NCBI GenBank assembly: GCA_019400425.1 | Contig: JAFREE010000001.1 | Span: forward strand, 1-64,000 | DNA length: 64,000 nt | From: Hymenochaete sp. R1 | Lineage: Eukaryota > Basidiomycota > Agaricomycetes > Hymenochaetales > Hymenochaetaceae | Direction of reading: 5' to 3' | The notes under the pieces: generated by a model | The model's database searches: none | The model's input: only the letters and a program-made list of their open reading frames with translations | Told to the model about the DNA's origin: nothing | Position numbers and translations under genes: made by a program | Shown: piece by piece, positions 24,281 through 35,051 of the stretch | Layout: each line of letters begins with the position of its first letter | Position numbering within the stretch: position 1 is the first letter of the stretch

Positions 24281-24753
24281 ATGGCTATGGCGTTGAGCGG
24301 CGTACGACCGAGCTTCTTTCAGCTTCCAAGCCTCGTTCAACGAGCTTCCGCCTCCTGGACAATCATGCAACCAAACGCCCCTTCATGGTCTCCGTTCCGA
24401 TTCGCCCTGCCTTCCTGGAACTCGATACTCGAGTTTTTCCCATCGATAGTCCTCGCAGTGCCCAAGAAGAAGACGTCGCATTCTAGGAAAGCGATGAGAT
24501 CTGCGAACAAGGGGTTAAAAGACAAGACTAGTACGTGCAAGAGTTTTCTTCTCTCTTTCCCCAGCCCCGGTCAACGCTGGAAACGCAGTCAGCTCATTCG
24601 ATACCATCAGACATCGTCAACTGCCCTGGTTGTGGGTCAGCAAAACTAGCACACCACCTGTGCCCGACATGCTATTCCCAAATAAGTAGAGGATACAAGA
24701 GGGAAGCTAGGGAAGCTGCGACTGAGTCAGGAAGGATGGGTAGCAGCTTTTAG
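24281..24753 (+). CDS. MRPL32: Mitochondrial ribosomal protein bL32m
   Basis: Starts MAMALSGVRPSFFQLPSLVQ with an Arg/Ser-containing presequence. The mature part begins around AVPKKKTSHSRKAMRSANKG, followed by the zinc-ribbon NIVNCPGCGSAKLAHHLCPT with CYSQISRGYKREAREA. The KKKTSHSRK block and the two CxxC pairs (CPGC, CPTC) define bacterial-type L32. One intron (donor GTACGTGC, acceptor before ACATCGTC) joins DKT to NIVNC in frame. The protein is a component of the large mitoribosomal subunit; in yeast its processing by the m-AAA protease gates mitoribosome assembly. Confidence 0.93.
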
Positions 24754-25428
24754 TTTTTTGAGTCACGTTCAGGTGTGTAAAATACAATTCTGTTGCGTTT
24801 TAACGCCTTTCCTGATGTACATCGACCAGTATCCTATGCACTTGTAATATAACCGGCATTTATAATTTGAAGTGGGACGCCCAAGCTTGGATTTGACGAA
24901 GGTAAAACCCTCAGGAATCAAATGGATTGATGGTCGAAATCATAGCCAATCCACTCGCTTTGCAGACATCGTATGTTTCTATTGCAGCATATCTTTTGAG
25001 CCAGATCCAGGTATCGCGATCTTTCATTTGAGCTACTTTACTTCTGTGTTTGCAAGATCACGCTCAACGTGTTCAACGAAAGTACTCTTTGGCGTCAGCC
25101 GTACATTTGCGTGCCCTAGTCGAAATATGATTGCCTGAATTCTTATTATCTTTACTCTTGTTAAATGCAATGCGCTTTTGGGATATGTGTTCGTTTCAGA
25201 ATTTACGATCTCTTTCAAAGTTATATCCCATAGTCTGTTTGACCAAAAAGGAAAGAACTTGCTCACGAGTAATTAGGGTCCACCACCACACCTCAGCAGG
25301 TGACCATGAACGTCCTACTTCTATCCATTAGCATTCAGTCGGCTTAAATGTTTCTTCCCATCGCTCACATCCATCATCGTTGTGACTGTTTCACTTCTAC
25401 AGGATAGCGTGAGGCCACTCTTTGAACC
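24754..25428. other. Intergenic region bL32m to thiolase
   Basis: 675 bp with only short unrecognised open frames on both strands; holds the thiolase promoter. No gene supported. Confidence 0.4.
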
Positions 25429-27150
25429 ATGATGTTCTTTAGGGCCCTCAGGAGATCTAGCGTTTTGCAGAGTCGTGCCGCCTCAACACACGCACGGGGC
25501 TTGCAAGGCCTATTAGAGAAGAGACCGGACGATGTTGTATTTACTTTCTCTGCTCGAACCGCTCTCGGGAGGCAAAAGAAAGGGCAGCTTGCACAGTATC
25601 CCGTGGACGAAATTCTGAGTGCTATGTTTAAGGTTGGTTGAGCTGTATTTTAAACATACGTTGTCTGAGGTGAGGGCAGGCTTCACTTGCGAAGACTGAA
25701 TTGGATCCGTCAATCATAGACGACATTTGCGTCGGTGAGTGACTTCATCAAGCTGGAAGTAATACTTGCACATGACTCTCGTTGTTTCTAGGTGTCTGCC
25801 ATCCGCCATCCCCGCTCTACCTATCTCGAGCAGCGGCAATCGCGTCCGGTATTCCTACGAAGGTCCCTATATCGACGGTCAATAGGCTTTGCTCCTCGGG
25901 ACTCATGGCAGTCCGCAACATCGCACAGAGCATCCGAGCTGGGGAGACCAGCCTCGGGTTGGCTGTGGGGGTAGAGAGCATGTCGCAGAAGTGAGTCAAA
26001 TGCTCATATCCTTGGCGGGGCTGGTTCTAAATCCGTACGTAATGAAAGCCCTCGGCCAACTCCAGAGTTATGTGAAGCGGTTTCATCCGATACTCAGGCG
26101 CTCGACTGTACAAAGGTGATTACAATTCCCACTATTGAATCACCCTCTGTCAAATCTTGAATTGTGTATAGCCAATGGGTTGGACATCCGAAATGGTAGG
26201 GCAAGATTTTGGCGTTTCGAGAGACAAGCAAGACTCGTATGCCCTTTGGTCTCATTCACGAGCAGAGAAGGTACGGACCTTGTCACTCATTAAACCCTCC
26301 TAACTTACGTCGGGACGAAGGCCCAAAAAGATGGGCTCTTCAAAGACGAAATCATTTCCATCGAAATCAGAGGCCAACGTATTTTCGAAGATGATACGAT
26401 ACGGCCGGGTGTGACGTCCGAGTCTTTGGCAACTTTGAAACCTGTTTTTCCTGATTGGGGCAACGCTCTCACAACTGCGGGCAATGCAAGTGGGATTGGC
26501 GACGGTGCGGCACTTTGCATTTTGACAACGAGAGAAAAGGCAGAAAAACAGGGCATGCCTATCTTGGGGAAATGGGTTGGGTCGTCAGTCGTTGGTAAGT
26601 GAGTTTATTCCCCTTGTTTCCTCGTGCATTGTTCGACAAGCTCCAGGTGTTGAACCAAAGCACATGGGAATTGGGCCTATACCTGCTATCGAGGAAATCC
26701 TGAAGCGTACAGGCCTGTCAAAGGACGATGTCGATGTCTGGGAGGTACGAAAGAAACTCATATTGCTTTCGAGATCATTGACAGGTTTCGAATGTTATAG
26801 ATCAATGAAGCTTTCGCGTCGCAATTTGCATATTGTGTCGAGCAATTGGGAATACCTATTGAAAAAATAAACGCAAGGTAAGTGACTGAACAAGATTACG
26901 ACAAGGTTTGGGTTGACTTCGGACGCGCACAGGGGAGGATCTATAGCTTTGACGCATCCGCTGGGTATGAGTAAGTCCGAGCACTCCTCGGTCAAACCTC
27001 CCTTCATTTACACCTTTTTCAGCCGGTGTACGCCAAATTGTCACGGGTCTGGCTCAACTTCGCCAGCGGAAAGAAAGTGTTCTATGTACCAGCATGTGCA
27101 TCGGGAGCGGTATGGGAGCGGCATCGATTATAGTGAATGAAGTCCGATGA
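25429..27150 (+). CDS. POT1: 3-ketoacyl-CoA thiolase (POT1/ACAA1-type acetyl-CoA acyltransferase)
   Basis: The spliced protein contains DDVVFTFSARTALGRQKKGQ and IDDICVGVCHPPSPLYLSRA, the active-site Cys loop TVNRLCSSGLMAVRNIAQSI, then GVESMSQNPRPTPELCEAVS, CTKPMGWTSEMVGQDFGVSR, LTTAGNASGIGDGAALCILT and DVWEINEAFASQFAYCVEQL. The catalytic His lies in NARGGSIALTHPLGMTG, and the second Cys in SMCIGSGMGAAS. Overall it fits the last step of fatty-acid beta-oxidation. The position before the catalytic His is Thr instead of the family's Gly. The N terminus (MMFFRALRRSSVLQSRAAST) is Arg/Ser-rich without acids and looks mitochondrial; a clear PTS2 nonapeptide is not seen. Seven or more introns; all joints in frame. 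Stop at 27148-27150. Confidence 0.88.
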
Positions 27151-27400
27151 CTTGAAAGCACGAGCCATGCTCATATTGACGGTGAACGAAGCGTACCTTG
27201 CTGTATCTGGTGAATGCAATTTGTTTTCACCGATATTTTTGGATTACGTTCCGTATGCGGATCGGCGAATGATTTGAGTGGCTCTCCCCGGTCCGGTCAA
27301 CAGCCGTCCGCTGGCACAATCGCAATGGCGTACAGATATTAAGGACCGGTGTGGACTACAGGATGCATCTAGATTTGTCTACATCTGACCCAGTTCAACT

Positions 27401-28846
27401 ATGATGTGCGCTCCTCTCTATCTGGTACTGGGTCTCTTTGCTTTCGCACAGGCGGCAAGTAGAACATCACCGCCTGACGGAGCTGTAATTGTGAATCCTG
27501 GCACGTCAATAACTGGGCAATTTAACACACTTTCTTCTGCGATAGCATCTTTACCGGATGATGGGTCCTCAAGAATTATCTTTATGTTTCCAGCTATTTA
27601 CGAGGAACAAGTGCTTATTGACAGATCGGGTCCTATCACTGTACGCTTTCTCCTTTGAAACTGCGTTATGTTGAACGTTCCACCATGTCTTAGATTTTGG
27701 GGTACACTGAGGATACCTTGGACTTTTCGGTCAACCAAGTCACTCTTACGCACTCTGAATCCGCGGATGAGGCAGGGAGCGACGATGCCTCTGGTACATT
27801 ACGAGTAAAAAGTGATAACGTAGCGGTAAAGCATTTCGATCTCGATTGATTCGAAAATTTGTCTACAAGCTATGAGCAAAGACTTATCGACTAATTATAG
27901 CTCTATAATATTGACATCGTCAACGGTTTTGGTGAGCAGACAGCGGACGGTCAGGCCATCGCGCTTAGTGAGTACGGAAACCAGTTCGGTGCATATGCAT
28001 GCCGATTTTTCTCATACCAGGTACGAAATACTATTTTCATCTCACATTGTTAGTTTAAAATATTGAACATATATATCTCTCTAAGGACACGTTGTATGCA
28101 AATGAGGGGACCCAAGTCTATCTCAAGTCCTATATCGAAGTTCGTATCCACTTCGTTCGTAACTCTGTTCGGACTGGATTACTGATCTTATCCAGGGCGG
28201 CGTTGATTTTATCTTTGGCAAGCGCGGACAAGCGTTCTTTCAAGGGAACGTTATAGCTAGCAAAGGGGCAGGTTGCGTCACAGCAAATGGCCGAGAAACG
28301 GACGATGACAGCATATGTGAGCCATCTTTCATCAATAATCACGAGACAACACTCACGATTCAAGCTTTTCCTAGACTTGTTTGATCAGAACCAGGTCATT
28401 GCAGCCGATGATGCCTTTTCAAATGTCACCGGAAAGGTGTTTCTGGGTCGGCCATGGGAAGGTTGGTCTCCCTTTCTTTCTTTCTTTCTTTGTTAGGATA
28501 GTTGATTGGCTGAGATGGATCATACATGATCAGACTTTGCAAAAGTTGTCTTCAAGAACACCGTCATCGGCTCTCAAGTAAGTCTTACTACTCTGAAAAA
28601 AAAATTATGTTCGTTTTGAAATGTTCCTAGCTCAACAAAGCTGTTTGGTCCGAGTGGAACCCAGGCGACGCTCGCACCGACCACATCCTCTTCGCCGAGT
28701 ACAACAATACGGGTTCCGGCGTCGAGAATGCAGACCGACCGTCATTTGCAACACTTCTCAGTGTAGACGAAGCCAATGAATACACGATCGAATCGACATT
28801 GGGAAGTGATTATGCGGATTGGGTTGACGTGGATTACTTGCTTTGA
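27401..28846 (+). CDS. Secreted pectin methylesterase (carbohydrate esterase family 8)
   Basis: A signal peptide (MMCAPLYLVLGLFAFAQAAS) is followed by the right-handed beta-helix pattern of CE8. Recognisable blocks are YEEQVLIDRSGPITILGYTE, LYNIDIVNGFGEQTADGQAI, the catalytic Asp segments DTLYANEGTQVYLKSYIE and GGVDFIFGKRGQAFFQG, and VFLGRPWEDFAKVVFKN, which supplies the conserved Arg and Trp. The C terminus is DYADWVDVDYLL. The enzyme removes methyl esters from homogalacturonan outside the cell. About eight short introns. Lying next to an amidase and a thiolase, it does not form a visible cluster with them. The start could also be the Met codon immediately after the first. Confidence 0.92.
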
Positions 28847-28949
28847 AATGTAACTCTGAGACCCGCATAAATGGCATACCATGTGTTTCCGCAACTTTGC
28901 ATTTTATACTATAAGAACACATATTCTATGCTATTAGAGAAGTCAATTT

Positions 28950-31195
28950 TCAAATCTGCGACTTGATCGCGGCATCGACGATTTCTGCCATGCCGATAAC
29001 CGCCTCGTCTTCTTGTGTACGCCCAACCAATTGCAACGAGACTGGAGAGTCCTTGTAAATAACCGGATCATCTATGAAAGTATTGAGTTAAGTCAGTACA
29101 GAATTTAGTCTCGATTTCTTACATAGTTTATATATGGCTTCGTCGTTATCGCCAAAGAACGAAGTACGAGATTGCTCCCTGTCGAGATCTTGATCGACTT
29201 TCGTCACGGGAAACACGCAAGCTGGATAGTCCAAACCATTCCATATCATCGTATAATGGGCATCGCTGAGCGGATGTTAGCGCATGCATTCCGGAAGGAA
29301 GAATATTCGCGAACTCACTTATTCAGTCCATGGGGAGGTGCTGGATATGGAGCACATGGTGCAATTATACCATCCACGGGCCGACCGGTCCCTGTCAGGC
29401 TCACTGTCGACTCCCACAAGTCAAGGTGCTTCTTCCTGAATTGCGAGCGTTTCTTCTGGATCTGCCACAGTTCGTACGCAGACATAGAGCCTGGAACCTC
29501 GGACGACTTCCACTCGGCCCCGGAAGACACGCCAGAAAGTGCCATGGTCGTCAGAAGCGGCTCTCCAGTCTTGGCTATCGTTGCAGCATAGTCCTCAGCG
29601 GCTCCAGCTTCGAAGATGATTTGCTATATTGTGAAGGAGTGAAGGAAATGAGAATGAGTCAATACTCACCACGCATGATCCGACGTACCATGGCTACTGA
29701 AAATTCTCTATAATTAAAGCTGGTGGACGGCCAATCGATGACTAAAGGCAAATTTTTGATGAGACTGGTGGGGAAGAGCAAAGATGGAGCGGCATCAAGC
29801 TCTCCTGACCTTTGATACCACGCGCTTCCAACGACTTCTTAGCTATCTGTAGAGCACGCCGAATGGGGGGAGTGGGAAGCGCAATGCCGTTATCCCATAA
29901 GATAGCTAAACAGAGATCCTTTCCGTTCCCGTGTTCATTGAGGAGGTACGCGTCTTGATCCCATGCTTTTCGAATGGCAAGGGGATCCTTTGTCCAGGGT
30001 TTTTGGTTGAGAATGGCTTTTGTGAAGGTTCTGATTCCTGACAAGGACGAAGAAAGAGGGCCAAGCACGGAGGGAATTGCTTCTTGGCCTAGAAGCGAGT
30101 TCTTGGTACCCTACACCAGTCCTAGATGTCAATTACGGCTTTTCGAGTATATCCATTAAGAACTCGCCTCATAAGGTATGCGATTGAAAGAGGGTTTCAA
30201 TCCGTAAAGCCCATTGAAAGCACTGGGAATTCGAATTGACCTGCATAAATTGACATGGTTAAGACATTTGAAAATCCTCATCAAGAAGTAGTATTACCCT
30301 CCTATATCTGAGCCGACTCCAAGAGGACTTCCTCTTAAGGCGAGGAGCGCTCCCTCGCCACCCGACGACCCGCCCGAAGTAAGGTTTCGATTATGCGGGT
30401 TCGAAGTTCGTCCAAAGATACTGTTGTGGGTTTCTGGCCACTTTCAGGCCTATCGTATGAGCCCGAAGTTTACCGAAACCACAAAGCTCTAACGTACCAT
30501 AAGCGTTTGAGGAACATTCGTGCGTACAAATGGCACCTTCAAAATCTTTAGTGTCTGATCTTCGAAAAAGTTAAGATGATCATACCGCCCCAGCCTCGTA
30601 TAGCAAAGATGTAAGTACTGCGTCCTTCTCGGCGTAGTCGCCAATCCACGAGACATAACCTTTACGAAATTAGCTTTCGAGGAAATTTTTGAATGACATC
30701 GATGCGCACCCATGACCGTCTCGATTCCCTGAATGCAGATCTGGTCCTTTAGCGACACAGGAAGACCATGGAGCGGGCCTATGGGCTTCCCGGACTCCTT
30801 CAGCTGTTTGTCACATTCTGCGGCTCTTGCGAGGGCTCGGTCTGGGAAGATCTCCGTCAAGCAGTTAACCTTCAAGAAGGGATGCCGTTAGCCGACTCGT
30901 CTGAATACGCAAGAAGTAACTTGCGACTTACTAATTGATGCGCAACGATGGCACGCTTATAGAACGCATTGGTGACTTCGACCGAAGTCCAGGAGGCCGA
31001 GGCAAGATTGGCAAGAAGTGTGTCGACATCAGACTCCGTTATCTGGAGCTCATGAGCTGAGAGAAGTCCGCATGTCCTTGGAACGTCGATGACATTTGTT
31101 TGGTCTTTCGGAGGCAGAGCGATCAGCCATTCTTGAGGTATGGCGGCTTTCTGGCGCTCAAGCTTGTCTTTTACTAGATCTTGCCAAGTGGACAT
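28950..31195 (-). CDS. Amidase-signature family protein (fungal acetamidase/FAAH-like)
   Basis: Starts [20 protein letters not shown] and has the Ser-cisSer-Lys catalytic set. The Lys is in [18 protein letters not shown]. The amidase signature is [20 protein letters not shown], with the cis-Ser loop [19 protein letters not shown] after it. Downstream are [68 protein letters not shown] and [20 protein letters not shown], all familiar from fungal general amidases. About ten introns are inferred. The one after IPYE (30111-30167) uses a GC donor. No signal peptide is seen, so it is probably cytosolic. The substrate (acetamide, fatty-acid amide or other) cannot be assigned. It converges on the CE8 gene with 103 bp between the stops. 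Confidence 0.9.
30111..30167 (-). other. GC-AG intron in the amidase gene
   Basis: Exon ends CCTTATGAG; intron begins GCGAGTTCTT and ends TGGTGTAG (57 nt). It joins IPYE to [17 protein letters not shown]; nearby GTs break the frame. Confidence 0.85.
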
Positions 31196-31982
31196 GGTTG
31201 GGGGGCTTCCTGTTGTCTACGAAGACGAGAAAAAGGGGGCACGCAGTCTTTAAATATGTGAGAACGACAGCGTGTCGTTTATCGCGCGCATGGGATTGGA
31301 GAGCAAATCTCGAGTATGATCGATGCCAACCGCTTGCGCGGTCGCTGGTTGCGATTACATACAGAAAAATTTGTGCAAAGCTCAAGCGCTTCAACACGAG
31401 TCTATACAATATCAATTCCTTACGTGAAAGTGCAGTCCTCGTTGCCTACGAAAAAAGTGTGCTCGTCAGCAAAAAAAAGTCGTAAAGAGGTAAGAATAAA
31501 GAGACATCTCAGAAAGTCATTCATGTCAGTGAGAATAGATAGAGTAGCCTCGTTCTACCTCAAGTCGACTAAGAGGTGCCAATGGGCCTAAAGGCACTCT
31601 TCATCGATGAAGAAAACGATGAATCTGCACTCACCAAGATATGAAGACGGACTAGAAGAAACATACGAGCGTGCTGAAGAGTCGTGGCGGAATCAAAGAA
31701 AAGCACCGTTGAGCCATGAGAATCACTTACTTTATATAGTAGGTGAGCTGCTGTACATTTTCTACGCTCTCGTCTTGGGGCTTACTTGCGCTCGCTGGCC
31801 GAACGCCAGGAAGTCAAGCAAGCGGCAAAGACCCAGCAAAGGTTAGTTCATTCGACGCTTATTCGAGCATTGAATATGTTGTTGACGACCAAGTACATCC
31901 CATTTAGCGCCTGAAAGTTCGTCTTCGACGATCTCTTTATTCCTGAGCGCTATATCTAAGTATTCGATTGACATCTAGAATC
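31196..31982. promoter_or_regulatory. Divergent spacer between the amidase and RPS3
   Basis: 787 bp carrying two promoters. A TATTTAAA-like element lies on the minus strand near 31250, about 55 bp upstream of the amidase ATG. A plus-strand open frame at 31607-31846 has no recognisable similarity and is not called. Confidence 0.45.
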
Positions 31983-32895
31983 ATGTCTACCAGCCAGATC
32001 AGCAAGAAGAGGAAGTTTGTAGCAGATGGTGTCTTCCGTGCTGAGCTCAACGAGTTCTTCACTCGTGAACTGGCCGAGGAAGGTTACTCCGGTTGTGATG
32101 TCCGTGTAACTCACGCTCGCACAGAGGTAGGCCTTGTGTCATAGCCGAATTTGACTTCCTGACTAAATGCTCTCTGTAACTAGATTATCATTCGTGCTAC
32201 CCATACTCAAGAGGTTCTTGGTGAAAAGGGTCGTAGGATCCGTGAACTCACCGCTCTCGTTCAAAAGCGTTTCAAGTACGGTGAGAACGCTCTGGAACTA
32301 TATGCCGAGAAGGTTCAATACCGTGGTCTGTCTGCCGTCGCTCAGTGCGAATCACTCCGATACAAACTTCTCGGTGGTCTTGCCGTTCGTCGTGCCTGCT
32401 ATGGTGTCCTCCGGTTCGTCATGGAGTCGGGTGCAAAGGGTTGTGAGGTCGTCGTGTCTGGGAAACTTCGTGCTGCCCGTGCGAAATCCATGAAATTCAC
32501 CGATGGCTTCATGGTCCACTCTGGTCAACCCGCTAGGGACTTTGTCGATTACGCCGTCCGCCATGTGTTGTTGAAGCAGGGAGTCCTTGGTATCAAAGTC
32601 AAAATGTATGCGCCTTTCCGATTTTTTGTACCATCAATTGACTTGGTCCGAAAACAGCATGAAGGGATGGGATCCGGAAGGCTTGACCGGTCCGAAGAAG
32701 CCTCTCCCCGACAACGTCACAATCCAAGAGCCTCCCGTCGACAAAGTCGTCGCAGAGCCCATCTCCGACAATCGGGACCAAACCGCACCGATCGCTCCCC
32801 AGGCAACGGACCAAGCACCATACCAGGCCGACCAACCAGCATACGAGCAGGAGCAGGCGCCTGCGGAGGATTATCAGGGCCAGTCTTCTTTCTGA
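31983..32895 (+). CDS. RPS3: 40S ribosomal protein uS3
   Basis: Three exons giving [40 protein letters not shown], the KH-domain segment [20 protein letters not shown] (GxxG-type loop), then [60 protein letters not shown] and [20 protein letters not shown]. The C-terminal tail is Gln/Pro/Ala-rich and ends [10 protein letters not shown], a common fungal variation. It is a small-subunit protein at the mRNA entry channel. Introns lie after ARTE and within the Met codon of KVKM. Identification is certain. Confidence 0.97.
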
Positions 32896-33285
32896 TGATA
32901 TTCACACTATGTTTTATTACCGATGTTATGTTTACTCGTTCTCTGAAGACATACTCAAAAGCATTGCGCTGCGAGTCGAAAAGGGGCAAAAAATGAAGTT
33001 GGCCAACGCTGATAGATTCTGAAAGCTAACGCGCATCACATACTATTTGGCTGCAAGATATGGCGTTTTTACAGGAGCGAGGTATATCTAATAATGCAAA
33101 AGGATCCCAAGAAAAGCGATATAAAAGTGTCCTTAATCATACGAAAGTTGCTACAGGCGGATGAATACTCATTTCGTTGCGAGAACGTGGAGTTTTGCGA
33201 GTGAGCATACAAGAGGTACAGCTAGGAAAGAGTACGCTACGTAAACCACTGGGGATGATCGATAAGTAAGAATAAAGTCGACGTA
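32896..33285. other. Convergent spacer RPS3 / SUR7-like gene
   Basis: 390 bp of 3' flanks; no gene seen. Confidence 0.4.
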
Positions 33286-34108
33286 TCAATTCAAATCGGC
33301 CGGCTTACTAGTGAAACCATTGCCAATGGATGCAATAATTTGGGGTCCTCCCGAACCCTGGTCCTTGATTCCAGAGTTGAAGTCGTCCATTGCCTTGCCG
33401 AACCACATGCGCACAACCAAAAAGGAGGTAAAGCCTGGAAATGAAACTTTAGATTTTATATCTAGCAAACGTAATAAATCCACTCACCGATGAGGAAGCC
33501 GAAGAATCCAAACCACGCAACAACACGGTTGATCAATGGCTTGTCAAGTGCGGCGCTGGCTTTTTCGCCAAGCTTATTTCTCAAAGACACGATAGAAAAG
33601 AGCAACACGAATATGGACGTGAAGCCGAGCGAGACGGCGATGAATCCCGAAGAAGAGGCAGGAGGGGCTGTGAGGAGAGTTGGGGCGTTGGATGGGAGGT
33701 TTGAGAGATCTTAAATAAGAAAATATGAGCATCGAATTTATCCATGAAATCTGACACAGACTCGCCATATATGGGTGACAGAGATGCAGGAGTACAAAGG
33801 AAGTTCCCATCATTTGAAGAGCGGGAACACGAACCTATGTTCAGTCGAGAGAAATCAATGTTAGTGCATGCCTTGATCAAATGAATGTTGCAAAACGCAC
33901 CGAGTGAGCCAATGCGCAGAGTTGGCCCATCCAAGTCGGTCGATGTTTTGTTTTGTAATGCCGCTGAAGGCGCCACAACCAAGAGAGCTACTCGATCCTC
34001 GAGTAGTAAAGCTGGGGCAAGAAAGGCGAAGAAGGTGAGGAGGATACCAGTCAAGGCCAAGATCGTTGCAAGGTAAAGAGTAACGGCTTTGGAAAGTCCA
34101 GCTATCAT
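33286..34108 (-). CDS. Four-helix membrane protein, SUR7/PalI (claudin-like) type
   Basis: Starts MIAGLSKAVTLYLATILALT with a first transmembrane helix (LYLATILALTGILLTFFAFL). An extracellular loop follows, with LRIGSLGAFCN and two more cysteines in IGSCSRSSNDGNFLCTPASL. Then come PTLLTAPPASSS, a second hydrophobic helix (FIAVSLGFTSIFVLLFSIVS), a third (VVAWFGFFGFLIGFTSFLVV) and a short Gly-rich tail ending SKPADLN. The single N-terminal helix, Cys-containing first loop and later helices resemble the SUR7/PalI family, which sits in the plasma membrane (eisosomes or pH sensing), but I cannot name the member. Two introns; one (33710-33765) has a GC donor. The helices are the certain part; the family is inferred. 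Confidence 0.7.
33710..33765 (-). other. GC-AG intron in the SUR7-like gene
   Basis: Exon ends CCCATATATG; intron begins GCGAGTCTGT and ends TTATTTAAG (56 nt), joining SLSPIY to DLSNLPSNAPTLL. No local GT gives the needed phase. Confidence 0.75.
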
Positions 34109-35051
34109 TGTGAATGTGATGAATAAAAGGAGTGCTTGGATTGAATGAAGTTGTGATTAAATGAAAGTGGCGAGAGCTCCTGGCTCTAGTAAGAAAGTAG
34201 AGTAAGGGTAAGATTGAAAAAAAAGGGATGAAAATAAAAGAGTCGGTGCGAAAGCTCGACGAGTATGGGGATGCCAATGTCAACTTATGAGTCCCATACC
34301 TGCCTCGTTTTATAGTATCTGTGAGCAAGGCTGCCATTGTACTTTGAGCAAGAGATTTCGCGAAACCAAGAGTAGGAGAACAATAGCGCTCGAAAAGGCA
34401 ACACACCCTCGAAATGCGCGCGAACACAACGAACAAGACACTTGCAAGCGCATTTGAGAATACTAATAGGCTAGCGGAGTCGGGGCGTCCAAACGACAGC
34501 TCGTTCTTCTTTTCCAGGGGCCACGACCTTGACAAAAAGGATTGGGAACCTTGTAGGCGGTCTGGAACACGGCGCTTGTTTTCGGGCCTCGTTACTTCAT
34601 TCCACAAGTCGTCCCTCATTTTTCGTATGGCGATGCTGAGAGCATTCCGTTTATGCTCTTTGGACATAATGGAAATAGACACACAAGAACCAGTAGGTGG
34701 TCAGAGTCTGGAATATTGCACTGGCGATGAATATATGTCGCATGGGCCCTGCGGAAGCATTGTGGGTCTAGAGAGACGCTGAAAGTAGAAGGCTCGACGA
34801 TTCAGCGGAAATCGAGAATTCTCCTGCAACGATGGTTGCATGTCGACAAGAGCCTTTTGTATGGACGCTGTTATTATTTTGTATCTTCCTTCATAATAAT
34901 GATCATGGTGTGGTCATGGTCATGGTGAGAGAGAAGGAGCATGGGACACGACGTGAGCGTGATGTAATAAGGATGATGTAAATTTTTGTGTTCGAGTTGT
35001 ACTATTCGGAGCCGCCAATCCCCTCCCATTCTCTCTTCTTTTCACGCAACC
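34109..35051. other. Divergent spacer between the SUR7-like gene and MPP10
   Basis: 943 bp. A short GGTCATGGTCATGGT-type repeat lies at about 34903-34928. A long minus-strand open frame crossing part of this region is discussed under rejected items. Confidence 0.4.

Noticed and set aside
31607..31846. A 79-codon plus-strand frame upstream of RPS3
   Set aside because: No homologue, no splice or start context support; lies in the divergent amidase/RPS3 promoter.
33861..34682. A 273-codon minus-strand open frame beginning MSISIMSKEHKRN
   Set aside because: It overlaps the SUR7-like gene on the same strand in another frame, has no family resemblance and a Ser/Phe/Arg composition typical of a chance frame; the other frame has transmembrane helices and clean introns.
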